NCBI RefSeq assembly: GCF_011421635.1
Contig: NZ_WTLI01000019.1
Span: 1 to 64,000, forward strand
Source of the DNA: Paenibacillus turpanensis
GTDB lineage: Bacteria; Bacillota; Bacilli; Paenibacillales; YIM-B00363
DNA length: 64,000 bases
Direction: 5' to 3'
Both the position numbers and the translations under genes were made by a program. Position 1 is the stretch's first letter; the number at the start of each line of letters is the position of its first letter. Shown in pieces: positions 8,879 through 17,514 of the stretch. The notes beneath the pieces were generated by a model, which saw only the letters and a list, made by a program, of their open reading frames with translations, was not told the DNA's origin and did not search any database.

Positions 8879-10093
8879 TTACGGTTTGGCCCAACGTTCA
8901 TTCGGAACAAGCGGGAACCAATCCGGTCTCACCGGATCCCGGTCATAGGGATAGCCGCCTAGCTCCTGGTAGAGCTCAGCGTATCGGGCCAGCTTATCGC
9001 GATCCAGCTCAACCCCGAGTCCGGGTCCACTCGGGACACGGATCGATCCGTTTTCATAATGCATCTTGCCCCCAACAATAATATCGTCAGTTAGATGATG
9101 GTAATGGGCATCTGCAGCAAACGCCAAGTTCGGCACTACCGCCCCGAGATGAAGCATCGTGGCGAGCTGTATGCCCAGCTCACCCGAGGAATGCACGGCA
9201 ATTCCAAGCTGGAAAGTCTCGCAAACGCCGGCTGCCTTAATGCATGGCCGAATGCCGCCCCAGAACGTCGTATCGAGCAGGATGACATCTATAGACGGGT
9301 CAAGCACATTGGCGGCAAGCTGCTCGAAATTGACGACAACCGTGTTTGTTGCCGTTGGAATCCGCACCATGGAGCGCACCCTGCGCATCCCGTTAAGCCC
9401 CCAGGCCGGATCCTCAAAGTAATCATTGCGGAGTCCCTCAATGGCCTGCCCGAACCGGATAGCCTCCTCGACACTAAGCGCCCCATTCGGATCGTAACGA
9501 AGCCGGTCTTCGGGGAATGCGTCTGCCAAGGCGCGGTAGCATTCCAGCTCGTAATCCGGATGAAACACCCCGCCTTTTAATTTATGGGTGGTGAATCCGT
9601 GATCTTTCTTCAATTGATGGCAGTGCTCGACGAGCTGATCGATCGTGCGCACTTCCCCTTCCCCGGATTGATCGTTGGGATGGCGAAAAAACAAATAACT
9701 TGCAAAGCTGACACGTTCTCGAACAGAGCCGCCCAGCAGCTGCGATACGGAAATGCCCAGCTTCTTGCCGATAATGTCTAAGCAGGCAAACTCTATTGCA
9801 GCATGCAGCTGCGTGCGATTGTTATACAAGCTGGCCGTCGGGTTGCAAATTTTAAAGCGGAGCTCCTCCAGCTGAAACGGATCATGCCCGACCAAATAAG
9901 CCTTTAAGCCTTGAAAAGCAGCCTGCGCGCTCTCGCCTCCGCCGCCCATTTCACCAAGTCCTGTAATCCCTTCATCGGTGTCAACCTCAACAATCGTACG
10001 GACAAAGCGCCCCCAATGAGCGCCGTTACTATGACGCAAAGGCGCCTCAAGCGGAACAGTCACTGTCGTTGCCCGAATATCGGTAATTTTCAT
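8879..10093 (-). CDS. enolase-superfamily dehydratase, glucarate dehydratase-like
   Basis: A 404-residue mandelate racemase/muconate-lactonising-type enzyme: N-terminal capping domain (about 1-130) and TIM barrel. Visible active-site motifs are THKLKGG (KxK base), LRYDPNGAL (Mg ligand Asp), DYFEDPAWG (Mg ligand Glu), ATNTVV (Asn as the third ligand position, as in glucarate dehydratases), [11 protein letters not shown] and [10 protein letters not shown] with the His of the His-Asp dyad. This pattern points to dehydration of an acid sugar such as D-glucarate or a related aldarate to a keto-deoxy product. AGAGGAG lies 11 bases before ATG. It is second in an operon after the GntR regulator and before an SDR. 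The precise acid sugar is unproven; the motifs differ enough from GudD that I leave the symbol empty. Confidence 0.85.
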   Translation of the reverse strand: MKITDIRATTVTVPLEAPLRHSNGAHWGRFVRTIVEVDTDEGITGLGEMGGGGESAQAAFQGLKAYLVGHDPFQLEELRFKICNPTASLYNNRTQLHAAIEFACLDIIGKKLGISVSQLLGGSVRERVSFASYLFFRHPNDQSGEGEVRTIDQLVEHCHQLKKDHGFTTHKLKGGVFHPDYELECYRALADAFPEDRLRYDPNGALSVEEAIRFGQAIEGLRNDYFEDPAWGLNGMRRVRSMVRIPTATNTVVVNFEQLAANVLDPSIDVILLDTTFWGGIRPCIKAAGVCETFQLGIAVHSSGELGIQLATMLHLGAVVPNLAFAADAHYHHLTDDIIVGGKMHYENGSIRVPSGPGLGVELDRDKLARYAELYQELGGYPYDRDPVRPDWFPLVPNERWAKP

Positions 10094-10115
10094 GGCGAAA
10101 TGCTCCTCTCCATTC

Positions 10116-10820
10116 TTAATCGATAAAATAATGCGGCGTCAGCGCCCGCAGCTCCGACATTTCGTCGTTCAGCTTGCCAAAGTGCAGCTCCAGTAAACGG
10201 CCCGCCAACTCCGAATCATTCGCCGCAATGGCCTCGAACAGCCGCTCGTGTTCTTCCACAATTTGGGGCATATGCCGGTACTGCCTTAGCGCCATATATC
10301 GCAGGCGGTTTAAATGGCCACGCATTTGATACACCACATTCAACAGCGTCGCATTGCCGGCCTCCTCCATAATGACACGATGAAACGCTTCGTCCAGCTG
10401 AAGAAACACTGTAATGTCCCCGTCAGCGGCAGCCTCTCGCTGTTCTTCTAACATTCGCTGAATCGCCTTATTGGACACGGTCTTCTTCTCTGCACTCCAC
10501 TCGGCAGCCGCAATCCGAAAGGCGCCCTGCTCCAAGAGAGACCGGATAAATCTTGCTTCCAGCACCTTTTTTACAGAAATGTAGGCAACACGTGTTCCGC
10601 GCTGAGGCAGCACCTCAAGTAGACATTCGTTCACCAGACTTCGAATCGCCTCCCGGACCGGCGTACGGCTGACACTTAGCGATTCCGCCAGCTGATTCTC
10701 ATAAATCAATTGCCCGGGTTCGAACGCAAGTGTCACAATGGCCTCGCGGATCCTCTCATAGACTTGTTCACTTAGCGACTGTCTAGGATGGAGCTTCGTT
10801 TGGAGAGTTTGTGTACCGAT
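10116..10820 (-). CDS. GntR/FCD family transcriptional regulator, probable non-canonical start
   Basis: A FadR-type regulator: N-terminal winged helix ([14 protein letters not shown], then [19 protein letters not shown]) and a C-terminal all-helical FCD ligand domain with metal-site His residues ([23 protein letters not shown]). The only in-frame ATG/GTG/TTG near the 5' end is GTG at 10736, which would delete the first helix of the DNA-binding domain. The frame stays open and homologous-looking for 28 more codons. GGGAGGG lies 7 bases before an ATC at 10818-10820, so I place the start there: AUC initiation, or an ATG misread as ATC. The gene heads the operon with the dehydratase, SDR and TSUP genes, and a perfect palindrome lies at 10867-10882, implying autoregulation and control of sugar-acid use. 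Confidence 0.8.
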   Translation of the reverse strand: MGTQTLQTKLHPRQSLSEQVYERIREAIVTLAFEPGQLIYENQLAESLSVSRTPVREAIRSLVNECLLEVLPQRGTRVAYISVKKVLEARFIRSLLEQGAFRIAAAEWSAEKKTVSNKAIQRMLEEQREAAADGDITVFLQLDEAFHRVIMEEAGNATLLNVVYQMRGHLNRLRYMALRQYRHMPQIVEEHERLFEAIAANDSELAGRLLELHFGKLNDEMSELRALTPHYFID

Positions 10821-10866
10821 CGCTTTGCCCTCCCTTCTTCTCTCGTTTTCTCAAAGTATACATGAA

Positions 10867-10882
10867 TACTTGTATACAAGTA
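10867..10882. promoter_or_regulatory. probable GntR operator
   Basis: A perfect 16-bp palindrome, TACTTGTATACAAGTA, about 50 bases upstream of the proposed GntR start. A related half-site GTATAC lies just before it at 10856-10861. Short TTGTATACAA-type palindromes are typical of FCD-group GntR regulators. Confidence 0.7.
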
Positions 10883-10956
10883 ATCCGACTGAATTTAGGT
10901 TTTTATGAGAAATCTTTAGATCTTTTTGCCGAATCCACCTGCAAGTAAGCCGTTTA

Positions 10957-10987
10957 CAAAACAAAAAGCCGGGAATAACCCCGGCTT
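10957..10987 (-). terminator. rho-independent terminator of yqjF
   Basis: Stem AAGCCGGG/CCCGGCTT (10966-10973 with 10980-10987) with a 6-base loop, followed leftward by TTTTTGTTTT. Confidence 0.85.
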
Positions 10988-11016
10988 CGCCCTTCAACAC
11001 TCACTGTTCAAAACCT

Positions 11017-11724
11017 TTATAGCTTAACAAGCGGCCCAATGTTGACCGTTAGCTCCCTGGCAAAATTCATCATGGGTTCGCCTGCGGGCTGCGGAACCCC
11101 CAGTGTATCTGCAATCATTGTATTGGTTTCAAGCAAAACCTCCGCCTGCTGCAGCGGCCAGGGCGGGTGGGCAATATCGCCGCGGTACACTTGTCCGTTC
11201 CATACCGTATACAAATGATATCGTTCAGACAGCCACTCTTCCATGGAGCCTTGCTCCGCCGTAAACGCTTCGCCTACAGGACGGTATTTTCCTACAAACA
11301 AGGCCTTCCCCTCCCGCCGGCTGCTTTCATACTGAATCCAGCCTTCCTCTTCCACACAACGCATGTCCGCCCGGACATACGCAAGGTGGAAGAAGGTTCG
11401 GGCCGCCCATACTGCAAGTGAATGAGCCGCATCAAGCGAAAAGAAGTAGACCCCCGGCCGTTCCTCGTCATAAACGTATGTACGGACATTTAATTCTGGA
11501 AATGCAGAAGCGAACGGAATCGGCGGAAGTCCGCGGAGCCTGATGCCGCTCATTCGAAAAGGAACGACCGAAATCCAGGCCAGCCCGTCCCAGACGTCCA
11601 ATTGAAGCGGCTTTGGAAGCTTGGACTGAAGCTGCTCCGGCGGAATGGGCCAGTGCATAAAAAGCAGGTCATGCCACGTTTGCTGCATCAGCCAAGGAGC
11701 AGCCATCTTCGGTTCCCTTTTCAT
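11017..11724 (-). CDS. yqjF: YqjF family (DUF2071) protein
   Basis: A cytosolic 235-residue protein of the DUF2071/YqjF family, recognised from WHDLLFMHWPIPPEQLQSKLP at the N-terminus, WISVVPFRMSGIRLRGLPP and FPELNVRTYV, which are the family's hallmark blocks. The fold is related to acetoacetate decarboxylase-like barrels, but no reaction has been established for YqjF. Three ATGs lie close together; I prefer the one at 11724 because GAAGG is 9 bases upstream, whereas the outer ones sit directly on that sequence. The gene follows an unknown conserved gene (12112-11753) after 28 bases and ends in a clear hairpin, so the two are probably cotranscribed. Confidence 0.85.
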   Translation of the reverse strand: MKREPKMAAPWLMQQTWHDLLFMHWPIPPEQLQSKLPKPLQLDVWDGLAWISVVPFRMSGIRLRGLPPIPFASAFPELNVRTYVYDEERPGVYFFSLDAAHSLAVWAARTFFHLAYVRADMRCVEEEGWIQYESSRREGKALFVGKYRPVGEAFTAEQGSMEEWLSERYHLYTVWNGQVYRGDIAHPPWPLQQAEVLLETNTMIADTLGVPQPAGEPMMNFARELTVNIGPLVKL

Positions 11725-11752
11725 ACCCATCATCCTTCACTAGATCTTGGTT

Positions 11753-12112
11753 CTAGTGTATGTAGGCGGCCCCGTCATTCTGCTTTTCAATAAGATAGGA
11801 CGCCCGATCGGTCACAATATGCAGGGTTTGGCTTGTTTTGGAAGCATGGCTTACACCGATCAAAGCAATTTCATAATACGGCTCCGGCAGCGGTGCCTGC
11901 CCCGATTCCAGCAGCACTGCTCCATCGCCATGAATCATAATTTCCCGCTCCGCCACATAGTCGTCCGGATCCTTCGGCTGAGCTTGGATCGACACTTGAT
12001 CGACTCGTATTCTTGTTCGGTCTCTGTCGCCTTGCTCCACCTTCTCAATCAGCACCGATTGTCCGGCACACTCGTTCAACCATTCTGTAATTTGCTCAAT
12101 AACGCCACTCAT
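11753..12112 (-). CDS. conserved protein of unknown function
   Basis: A 119-residue soluble protein, acidic at its N-terminus, with alternating strands in the second half (YVAEREIMIHGDGAVLLE, YYEIALIG, ASYLIEKQND). It has no signal peptide, membrane segment, cysteine motif or recognised family signature. The start is supported by AAAGGAG upstream of the ATG. It lies 28 bases ahead of yqjF and probably forms a two-gene unit with it. The strand-rich pattern could be a small beta-sandwich or barrel, but I cannot name it. Confidence 0.65.
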   Translation of the reverse strand: MSGVIEQITEWLNECAGQSVLIEKVEQGDRDRTRIRVDQVSIQAQPKDPDDYVAEREIMIHGDGAVLLESGQAPLPEPYYEIALIGVSHASKTSQTLHIVTDRASYLIEKQNDGAAYIH

Positions 12113-12304
12113 GCCTCAGATCTCCTTTGCAGGTGTGAATTGATAATTGCCCTTGTAGTGTATCCAAAACCTGCACAAATCATTGCTTGACACGAGCAAA
12201 ACCATGGCCCGCTTACAACCCAAACAGAAGCGTTTTATTTTCACATTCATGGTAAAATAATTAAAACTCACATAACGAAATTCCACGAACGGAGAGACTC
12301 ACGC

Positions 12305-13129
12305 ATGTACCTATCCAAACGACTCGCCCTCTGGCTTGGGCTTGGTCTTGGAATTAAGGCCGCGGCAGGAATGATCCTGTTTGCCTATACTGATTTGATC
12401 GTATCGAGGGCGCTGTACGATCCGACTTCGCTCTGGGCTCATGGACTGGAAGTGTTCGGAGAGCATCCGGCTTGGCTCCTATTCTTTATTGGCAGCAGTC
12501 TCCTGGTACAGGGTGCAGCCTCCATGCTTATTCGTTTCGCCGCAGCCATTGGCACACTTGGCAGTTCCACGATTCTAATCGCTCTAACCGTGATCCGAGC
12601 CTACGATTTGTCGTCGTCAATGTCTATTCTTGTTACTTCCTTTGCCGGCGGCGTCGTATTATCAGCTCTTACGTATATGCTTTTGAGCTCGGTACCGAAA
12701 CAGAAGCTCACCCCTTTAATCCCATTAATTTCCTATGGCCTAACACTTATATTCTTTGAAATGATACTCGTGTTTGTGCTCAAAACCTTTTGGGGAAGGG
12801 TACGGTTTCGCGATTTGCTTCCGGATGTAACCAATTTCACCTTATGGTTCATTCCAGATTTCTTTTCAGGAAGCCGATCCTTCCCTTCAGGTCATGCTGC
12901 CAATGGCTGGACTCTGCTCATCCTGCTATGGTTCATCCCGTTAGCACAAACGCCGCTGCGCGTCATCGTATGGACAGTGGCCATTGCATTCGGTTTCGCA
13001 ACGGCGCTCAGCCGCATTGTCGTTGGCGCTCATTATGCCTCCGATGTACTAGCCGGCAGCTTGATCACCCTCACACTATTTTTGGTTTACACCCGCCTGA
13101 TCAGCAAGCGCCAATATGAGAAGCATTAA
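12305..13129 (+). CDS. PAP2 superfamily membrane phosphatase
   Basis: A 274-residue membrane protein with about six or seven transmembrane helices and the type-2 phosphatidic acid phosphatase triad: KTFWGRVRFRD (KX6R), FPSGHAANG (PSGH) and SRIVVGAHYASDVLAG (SRxxxxxHxxxD). All catalytic residues are present. Members dephosphorylate lipid pyrophosphates such as undecaprenyl pyrophosphate, or phosphatidate and phosphatidylglycerol phosphate. The N-terminal hydrophobic extension before the core is longer than in the shortest family members. It stands alone, transcribed rightward between two leftward units; no neighbour narrows the substrate. Confidence 0.85.
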   Translation: MYLSKRLALWLGLGLGIKAAAGMILFAYTDLIVSRALYDPTSLWAHGLEVFGEHPAWLLFFIGSSLLVQGAASMLIRFAAAIGTLGSSTILIALTVIRAYDLSSSMSILVTSFAGGVVLSALTYMLLSSVPKQKLTPLIPLISYGLTLIFFEMILVFVLKTFWGRVRFRDLLPDVTNFTLWFIPDFFSGSRSFPSGHAANGWTLLILLWFIPLAQTPLRVIVWTVAIAFGFATALSRIVVGAHYASDVLAGSLITLTLFLVYTRLISKRQYEKH

Positions 13130-13194
13130 TCTCCCGCAAATCCAACCAATCACATGCCGGCTTTTAAAGCACAACAGGTTTTGCGTGAATGAGG

Positions 13195-16100
13195 TTACGT
13201 CACCGCACCCGTCACATCTGCATCCGCCGCTTTTCTGGAAAAACGCTTAAAGAATCCTTTCCTTTGCTTTTGCGTTGGCTTTCGGTCCGCCCCGCCCTCA
13301 AAAAAGTAATATAAAACCGGGACAAGCACCAAGCTTACAAAGGTGGAAAAAGTCAGTCCGAACATAACCGCTGTTGCAATCGGAGTCTGAAAGCTGGAAG
13401 CCTCGCTTCCCCCGATAAACATCGGGATCAACCCTCCTACAGTAGTAAGAGTTGTCGTCAAGATTGGGCGTACCCGCAGCTTTGAGCCCTCAATAACGGC
13501 AGTAAACACATCCGGATAATCTTTGCGATGGTTATGGATGAAGTCAATCAGCACAATCGCGTTATTTACGATAATTCCAACCAGCATAACGATTCCGATC
13601 ATCGCCATCATATCGAAGTCGCGGCCGGTCAATAAAAACCCTAAACTAACCCCTATCATGGCAAAAGGAAGCGAAAGCATAATTAAGAAAGGCAAACGAA
13701 AACGATTAAATTGAATCGTCAAAATCATAAAAACAGCGGCGAATGATACACCGACGGCGATAAACAGCTTTTGAAACGCTTCCGCTTCCTGCTGCTGCGC
13801 TCCGCCTATCGATAATTGAATTTCGCTTTGGTATCGATCTACAAATTGGGTCACATCACGAACGACCCGTTCTTTGGACGCCGCGTCAAAATATATAGTC
13901 AGACCCATGTCGTAGCTACCATTTTTCCTGATGCGCTTCGATTCAGAATCCAACTGCTTAATCGTCGAAACGTCCTGCAGAGTCAGATTTACATCACTTC
14001 GAATCGGCAAACGGTACAGCGCATCAGAGCTCTGCCGGTATACGGCCGGAAATTGAATGGACGCTGCCGTCCGTTCGCCATCCACCTTAATGTCCACGTC
14101 CTGAATTCCGCTCAGCACCAAACTTACATACCGTTCAACCTCATCACGCGAAATGGAATGGTAGGCAAGCTGCTCTTTGGAAAACTCGATGACCCATTCC
14201 TTGCTATTTTCCAATAACGCCGCTTCCGTTCCTGTTACTCCCGGAATTAGCATCAGCTCTTCCTTTATGGCTGGGACGGCTCGAACCAGTTCGCCCATCG
14301 AGGAACCGGATAACGAAATGGACATTTGACCGGATTTATCCCCTTGTCCTTCCCCCATACTTAAAAAGGAATAAGGAATTGTTCGATCGATCGTCTCTTT
14401 GATTTGCTCCTTCATTTGCTCATCCGTCTGCTGCATATCCTTGCGGTCCTCAAAGAGCACGATGAACGTCCCTCTGGAGGTGCTTTGATCGTTCCCCCAA
14501 TAAAGCACTTCTTTTACGCCGTCAATCGGGAGCATTTGCTTGGCCGCATGATCCATTAAGGACAGATTGGTCTCGTAATCCAGCTTTTCATCGACTTCCA
14601 CATTAATAAATAAGCTGCGGTCACTAATATTCGGCAAAAAGTTGGTTGGAACGAAAGCAACCAGGGCGTAAATCGATAAACAGAGCACCAAAATAAAACT
14701 AAGCAGCGTAATCCGCCGGCGCTTGACGGCTTGAACGAGCAGCTTTTCGTACATCATCATCACGCGGCTTGCTTTGACTTCGTCAGCTTTCGGGGTGCGG
14801 ATCAGCTTATCGGATAAAATCGGAATCAGCGTCAGCGCCACCACAAGCGAGGATAACAGCGAAACCGTAACGGTGAGGGCAAGCTGCTTCATAAATACAC
14901 CGAGAATGCCATCCATAAACGAAATCGGCAAAAATACGGCGACCGTCGTTAAAATCGAAGACATAACCGGCGCGAACACCTCTTTTGTTCCGCTGATGAC
15001 TGCATCCATGCGATCCTCGGTTTCCTGCATTTTTCGGAAAATATTTTCGATGACCACGATACACGCGTCCACGATCATACCGGTACCGAGACCGATGCCA
15101 AGAAGGGTAATTATATTCAAGCTATAGTTAAACATAGCCATCGACAAAAGCGTTGTACAGATACAAACCGGCATACTGATGGCTACGATTAACGTCGTAC
15201 GGAAGCTGCGGAACACAAGCAAGAGAATAACGGCGGCAATCCCGGCGCCAAACAATATGTTCACCACGAGCTCACTAACGGCCAACCCGATAAACGCAGA
15301 AGCATCCCAGGCAAATAAATATTGCCATTCCGTTGATTGCTCACTGTGATGTTTGGCTAATACGGCCTGTACCTGCTCTGAAATTTTCACTTCACTAGCG
15401 TGCGCAGAAGCAAATATATTGATTTCGTAAAACGGCTCCCCGCTCATCATTAAATAACGATGATCTGCCGGCTTATCCACGCGGACATTCACCATATCCA
15501 TGAGCCGTTCCCCTGTGCTCAAGCGGAATTGCTCCAGCTCTTCTGCCGTGGTGACCGCTGCTTCGCTTCGCACCCGGTAAGGCTCTTTTCCGTAATCGAG
15601 GGTGCCCAGCAGCGGAGAAGCAAAACCGTCTCGCAGCTCATCAATGATCGTATTTGCCTGCTGGAGACTTTGAATGCGATCCGCTTTCAGTTCAAACTCA
15701 TAATTTTCTTGATATTGATCAAGGGTATGCTCAACCTTAGAAATCCCTTGAATTTCTCGTAAGGCCGGAATAACGGCATCCTTTAATTCCTTACGAACCC
15801 TTTCCTGATCCGGGTCGTTAGAAGTTAGGGCGATCATCATGATGACCTCGTCGCTCGCCGTATACTGTCGAACATCGGTACGATCCATCTCAATTGAAAA
15901 GGAATTCAGCTTTTGACTGATTTCTTCCTTGAGCTTATTAATTTCCTCCGGCTTGGCGCTATCCTTAAGCAGCACCTGCATTTGCACGCTTTTGGTGGTC
16001 GTTGTCGCATTCGCATCCTTGACAATATCACGGCTGTTTACGATCGTTTCCAAGGGGAACGTGACTTCCTTCTCCATCTGGTCCAGATCGATATCTTTCG

Positions 16101-16248
16101 AAGAGTGAGCGACTACGGCCAGAAAAGGACCATCAACACTCGGCTGAAGCTTTATGGGGAGCAGCTTCCCGGCAATTCCACCGGAAACCAGCACCATGGC
16201 AGTTAGCAGAAAGACGGCGATCGGCCTTTGGATCATCCACTTGATCAC
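13195..16248 (-). CDS. RND family efflux transporter (AcrB/SwrC-like)
   Basis: A 1017-residue RND transporter with the standard 12-helix topology: TM1 at the N-terminus, a large external loop, TM2-6 with GMIVDACIVVIENI (Asp of the proton relay in TM4), a second external loop, then TM7-12 ending FEGGADRKP and a basic tail. In monoderm Bacillota the best-studied relative is SwrC, which exports lipopeptides such as surfactin. Its ATG overlaps the stop of the adaptor gene by 4 bases, so the two are translationally coupled and form one pump. No regulator gene is adjacent, but a palindrome lies upstream of the adaptor at 17387-17402. The cargo is unknown; antimicrobial lipids, lipopeptides or drugs are plausible by family. 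Confidence 0.9.
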   Translation of the reverse strand: MIKWMIQRPIAVFLLTAMVLVSGGIAGKLLPIKLQPSVDGPFLAVVAHSSKDIDLDQMEKEVTFPLETIVNSRDIVKDANATTTTKSVQMQVLLKDSAKPEEINKLKEEISQKLNSFSIEMDRTDVRQYTASDEVIMMIALTSNDPDQERVRKELKDAVIPALREIQGISKVEHTLDQYQENYEFELKADRIQSLQQANTIIDELRDGFASPLLGTLDYGKEPYRVRSEAAVTTAEELEQFRLSTGERLMDMVNVRVDKPADHRYLMMSGEPFYEINIFASAHASEVKISEQVQAVLAKHHSEQSTEWQYLFAWDASAFIGLAVSELVVNILFGAGIAAVILLLVFRSFRTTLIVAISMPVCICTTLLSMAMFNYSLNIITLLGIGLGTGMIVDACIVVIENIFRKMQETEDRMDAVISGTKEVFAPVMSSILTTVAVFLPISFMDGILGVFMKQLALTVTVSLLSSLVVALTLIPILSDKLIRTPKADEVKASRVMMMYEKLLVQAVKRRRITLLSFILVLCLSIYALVAFVPTNFLPNISDRSLFINVEVDEKLDYETNLSLMDHAAKQMLPIDGVKEVLYWGNDQSTSRGTFIVLFEDRKDMQQTDEQMKEQIKETIDRTIPYSFLSMGEGQGDKSGQMSISLSGSSMGELVRAVPAIKEELMLIPGVTGTEAALLENSKEWVIEFSKEQLAYHSISRDEVERYVSLVLSGIQDVDIKVDGERTAASIQFPAVYRQSSDALYRLPIRSDVNLTLQDVSTIKQLDSESKRIRKNGSYDMGLTIYFDAASKERVVRDVTQFVDRYQSEIQLSIGGAQQQEAEAFQKLFIAVGVSFAAVFMILTIQFNRFRLPFLIMLSLPFAMIGVSLGFLLTGRDFDMMAMIGIVMLVGIIVNNAIVLIDFIHNHRKDYPDVFTAVIEGSKLRVRPILTTTLTTVGGLIPMFIGGSEASSFQTPIATAVMFGLTFSTFVSLVLVPVLYYFFEGGADRKPTQKQRKGFFKRFSRKAADADVTGAVT

Positions 16249-17303
16249 GGCGTTTTCTCCCCTTGACCAACAATTTCCACGGTGTCACCATCCGATAATA
16301 GGCTTTGTCCGACAACAACTATTGTATCGCCTTCCTTCAGCCCTGCCGTGATTTCCGTATAATCCTGATTCTTTCTGCCGGTCTCAACTTTTGTCCGCTT
16401 CACCTTGGTCGGCTCCGATAAGGTGTAAACGAACGATTGCCCGTCCTCCGTAAGAACGGCGCTAATCGGCACCGCAACCGTCTTCTGCGCCAAACGGTCA
16501 TCCAAGATCACTTGTGCGCTCATCCCCGGCCGGAGGACGCCGTCCGCGTTCGGCAGCTTTGCGCGGAGAGAAAAGCCGTTTTGCTTTTGGTCTTGGACCG
16601 AAGGCGATATGTATAAAATGTCCGCGTTCAGCGTCTGCTCAAGAAGCGGAAGGTACACCTGCAGCTGCTGCTTCTCCCGAAAAACAAGCAGATCCTTCTC
16701 GGTAATGGCCGCTTCGACATAGAGCGGATCTAGCTGCTCAATCTGCGCCAGCTGCTGGCCGGCGTTCACTTGCTGACCGGCGGAATAGCCTGAAGCTAAG
16801 GTAACGATACCGGCAATTGGGCTGGTGATCTTCGTTTTTTCAATATTACGCCCTGCTTCTTGAATGGAGAGCTCCGCTTCCTTCAAGCTAATCTTTAATA
16901 AATTTAGCGATTCCGGCTTGTCTTCCCTGAGCTTTTCTTTCGAATTTTCGAGATCGATCAAAACCCGCTCTTTACTGAGCTGCGCCTTTTCAAGCGTAGC
17001 CTTATAATCCGACGGGTCCAGCTCAAATAAGAGCTGTCCTTGCTCCACCGTTTGTCCAACCTCGATATGCTCAGCCAAAAGCTTCCCGCTTACTTCTGCC
17101 GTAAGCTGCAGACGTGAAGAAGGTGCGAGAACCGCCTCAACTTTCACGGGCACCCCCATGGAAACAGCGGCCACCTCTGCTGTTTTTACCCGTTTCGCGG
17201 TTTCCTGCTGCTCCGCCGGAGCATTCGCCGGCTTGCTTGAGCATGCCGCTACCAGGAGCATTCCCGCGAAGAGGATCATCCCTGCCGTTCGTTTCAAATC
17301 CAT
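16245..17303 (-). CDS. RND pump periplasmic-adaptor-type lipoprotein (HlyD/AcrA family)
   Basis: A 352-residue membrane-fusion protein: lipoprotein signal with lipobox LLVAAC (Cys21), then barrel-sandwich half (VGQTVEQGQLLFELDPSDYKA), an alpha-hairpin around residues 100-145, the second half ITSPIAGIVTLASGYSAGQ, a beta-barrel and a membrane-proximal domain ending GLKEGDTIVVVGQ. In a Gram-positive cell it would be anchored to the outer face of the membrane and assist the RND protein encoded immediately downstream (4-base ATGA overlap). It is the first gene of the two-gene operon; inverted repeats at 17374-17402 are candidate regulatory sites. Confidence 0.9.
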   Translation of the reverse strand: MDLKRTAGMILFAGMLLVAACSSKPANAPAEQQETAKRVKTAEVAAVSMGVPVKVEAVLAPSSRLQLTAEVSGKLLAEHIEVGQTVEQGQLLFELDPSDYKATLEKAQLSKERVLIDLENSKEKLREDKPESLNLLKISLKEAELSIQEAGRNIEKTKITSPIAGIVTLASGYSAGQQVNAGQQLAQIEQLDPLYVEAAITEKDLLVFREKQQLQVYLPLLEQTLNADILYISPSVQDQKQNGFSLRAKLPNADGVLRPGMSAQVILDDRLAQKTVAVPISAVLTEDGQSFVYTLSEPTKVKRTKVETGRKNQDYTEITAGLKEGDTIVVVGQSLLSDGDTVEIVGQGEKTP

Positions 17304-17386
17304 CCCACCCCATTCATCATTCTTCCTCTCTATTTGTTATAGCAGAAGTTAAAGGAAAAGTAATCCAACTTTTGTTGGTTTTGGGA

Positions 17387-17402
17387 CTAGACTTTAGTCT
17401 AG
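17387..17402. promoter_or_regulatory. palindrome upstream of the RND pump operon
   Basis: CTAGACT-TT-AGTCTAG, 7-base arms around a 2-base centre, about 85 bases before the adaptor start. A second small inverted repeat, CCAAC-TTTT-GTTGG, lies at 17374-17387. The size is typical of TetR- or MarR-type operators; no such regulator gene is adjacent. Confidence 0.45.
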
Positions 17403-17433
17403 GTACAAGGAGGTTGAAGCAGGCGGTTAACCA

Positions 17434-17464
17434 AAACAAAAAGCGCCGAGCTGATCGACGCTTT
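17434..17464 (-). terminator. rho-independent terminator of the lyase-like gene
   Basis: Stem AAGCGCCG/CGACGCTT (17441-17448 with 17456-17463, one mismatch or wobble), followed leftward by TTTTTGTTTT. Confidence 0.75.
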
Positions 17465-17514
17465 CGTGATCTTCCGATTTAGCTTGTTATGACGATTAGA
17501 TCGTTATAGCACAA

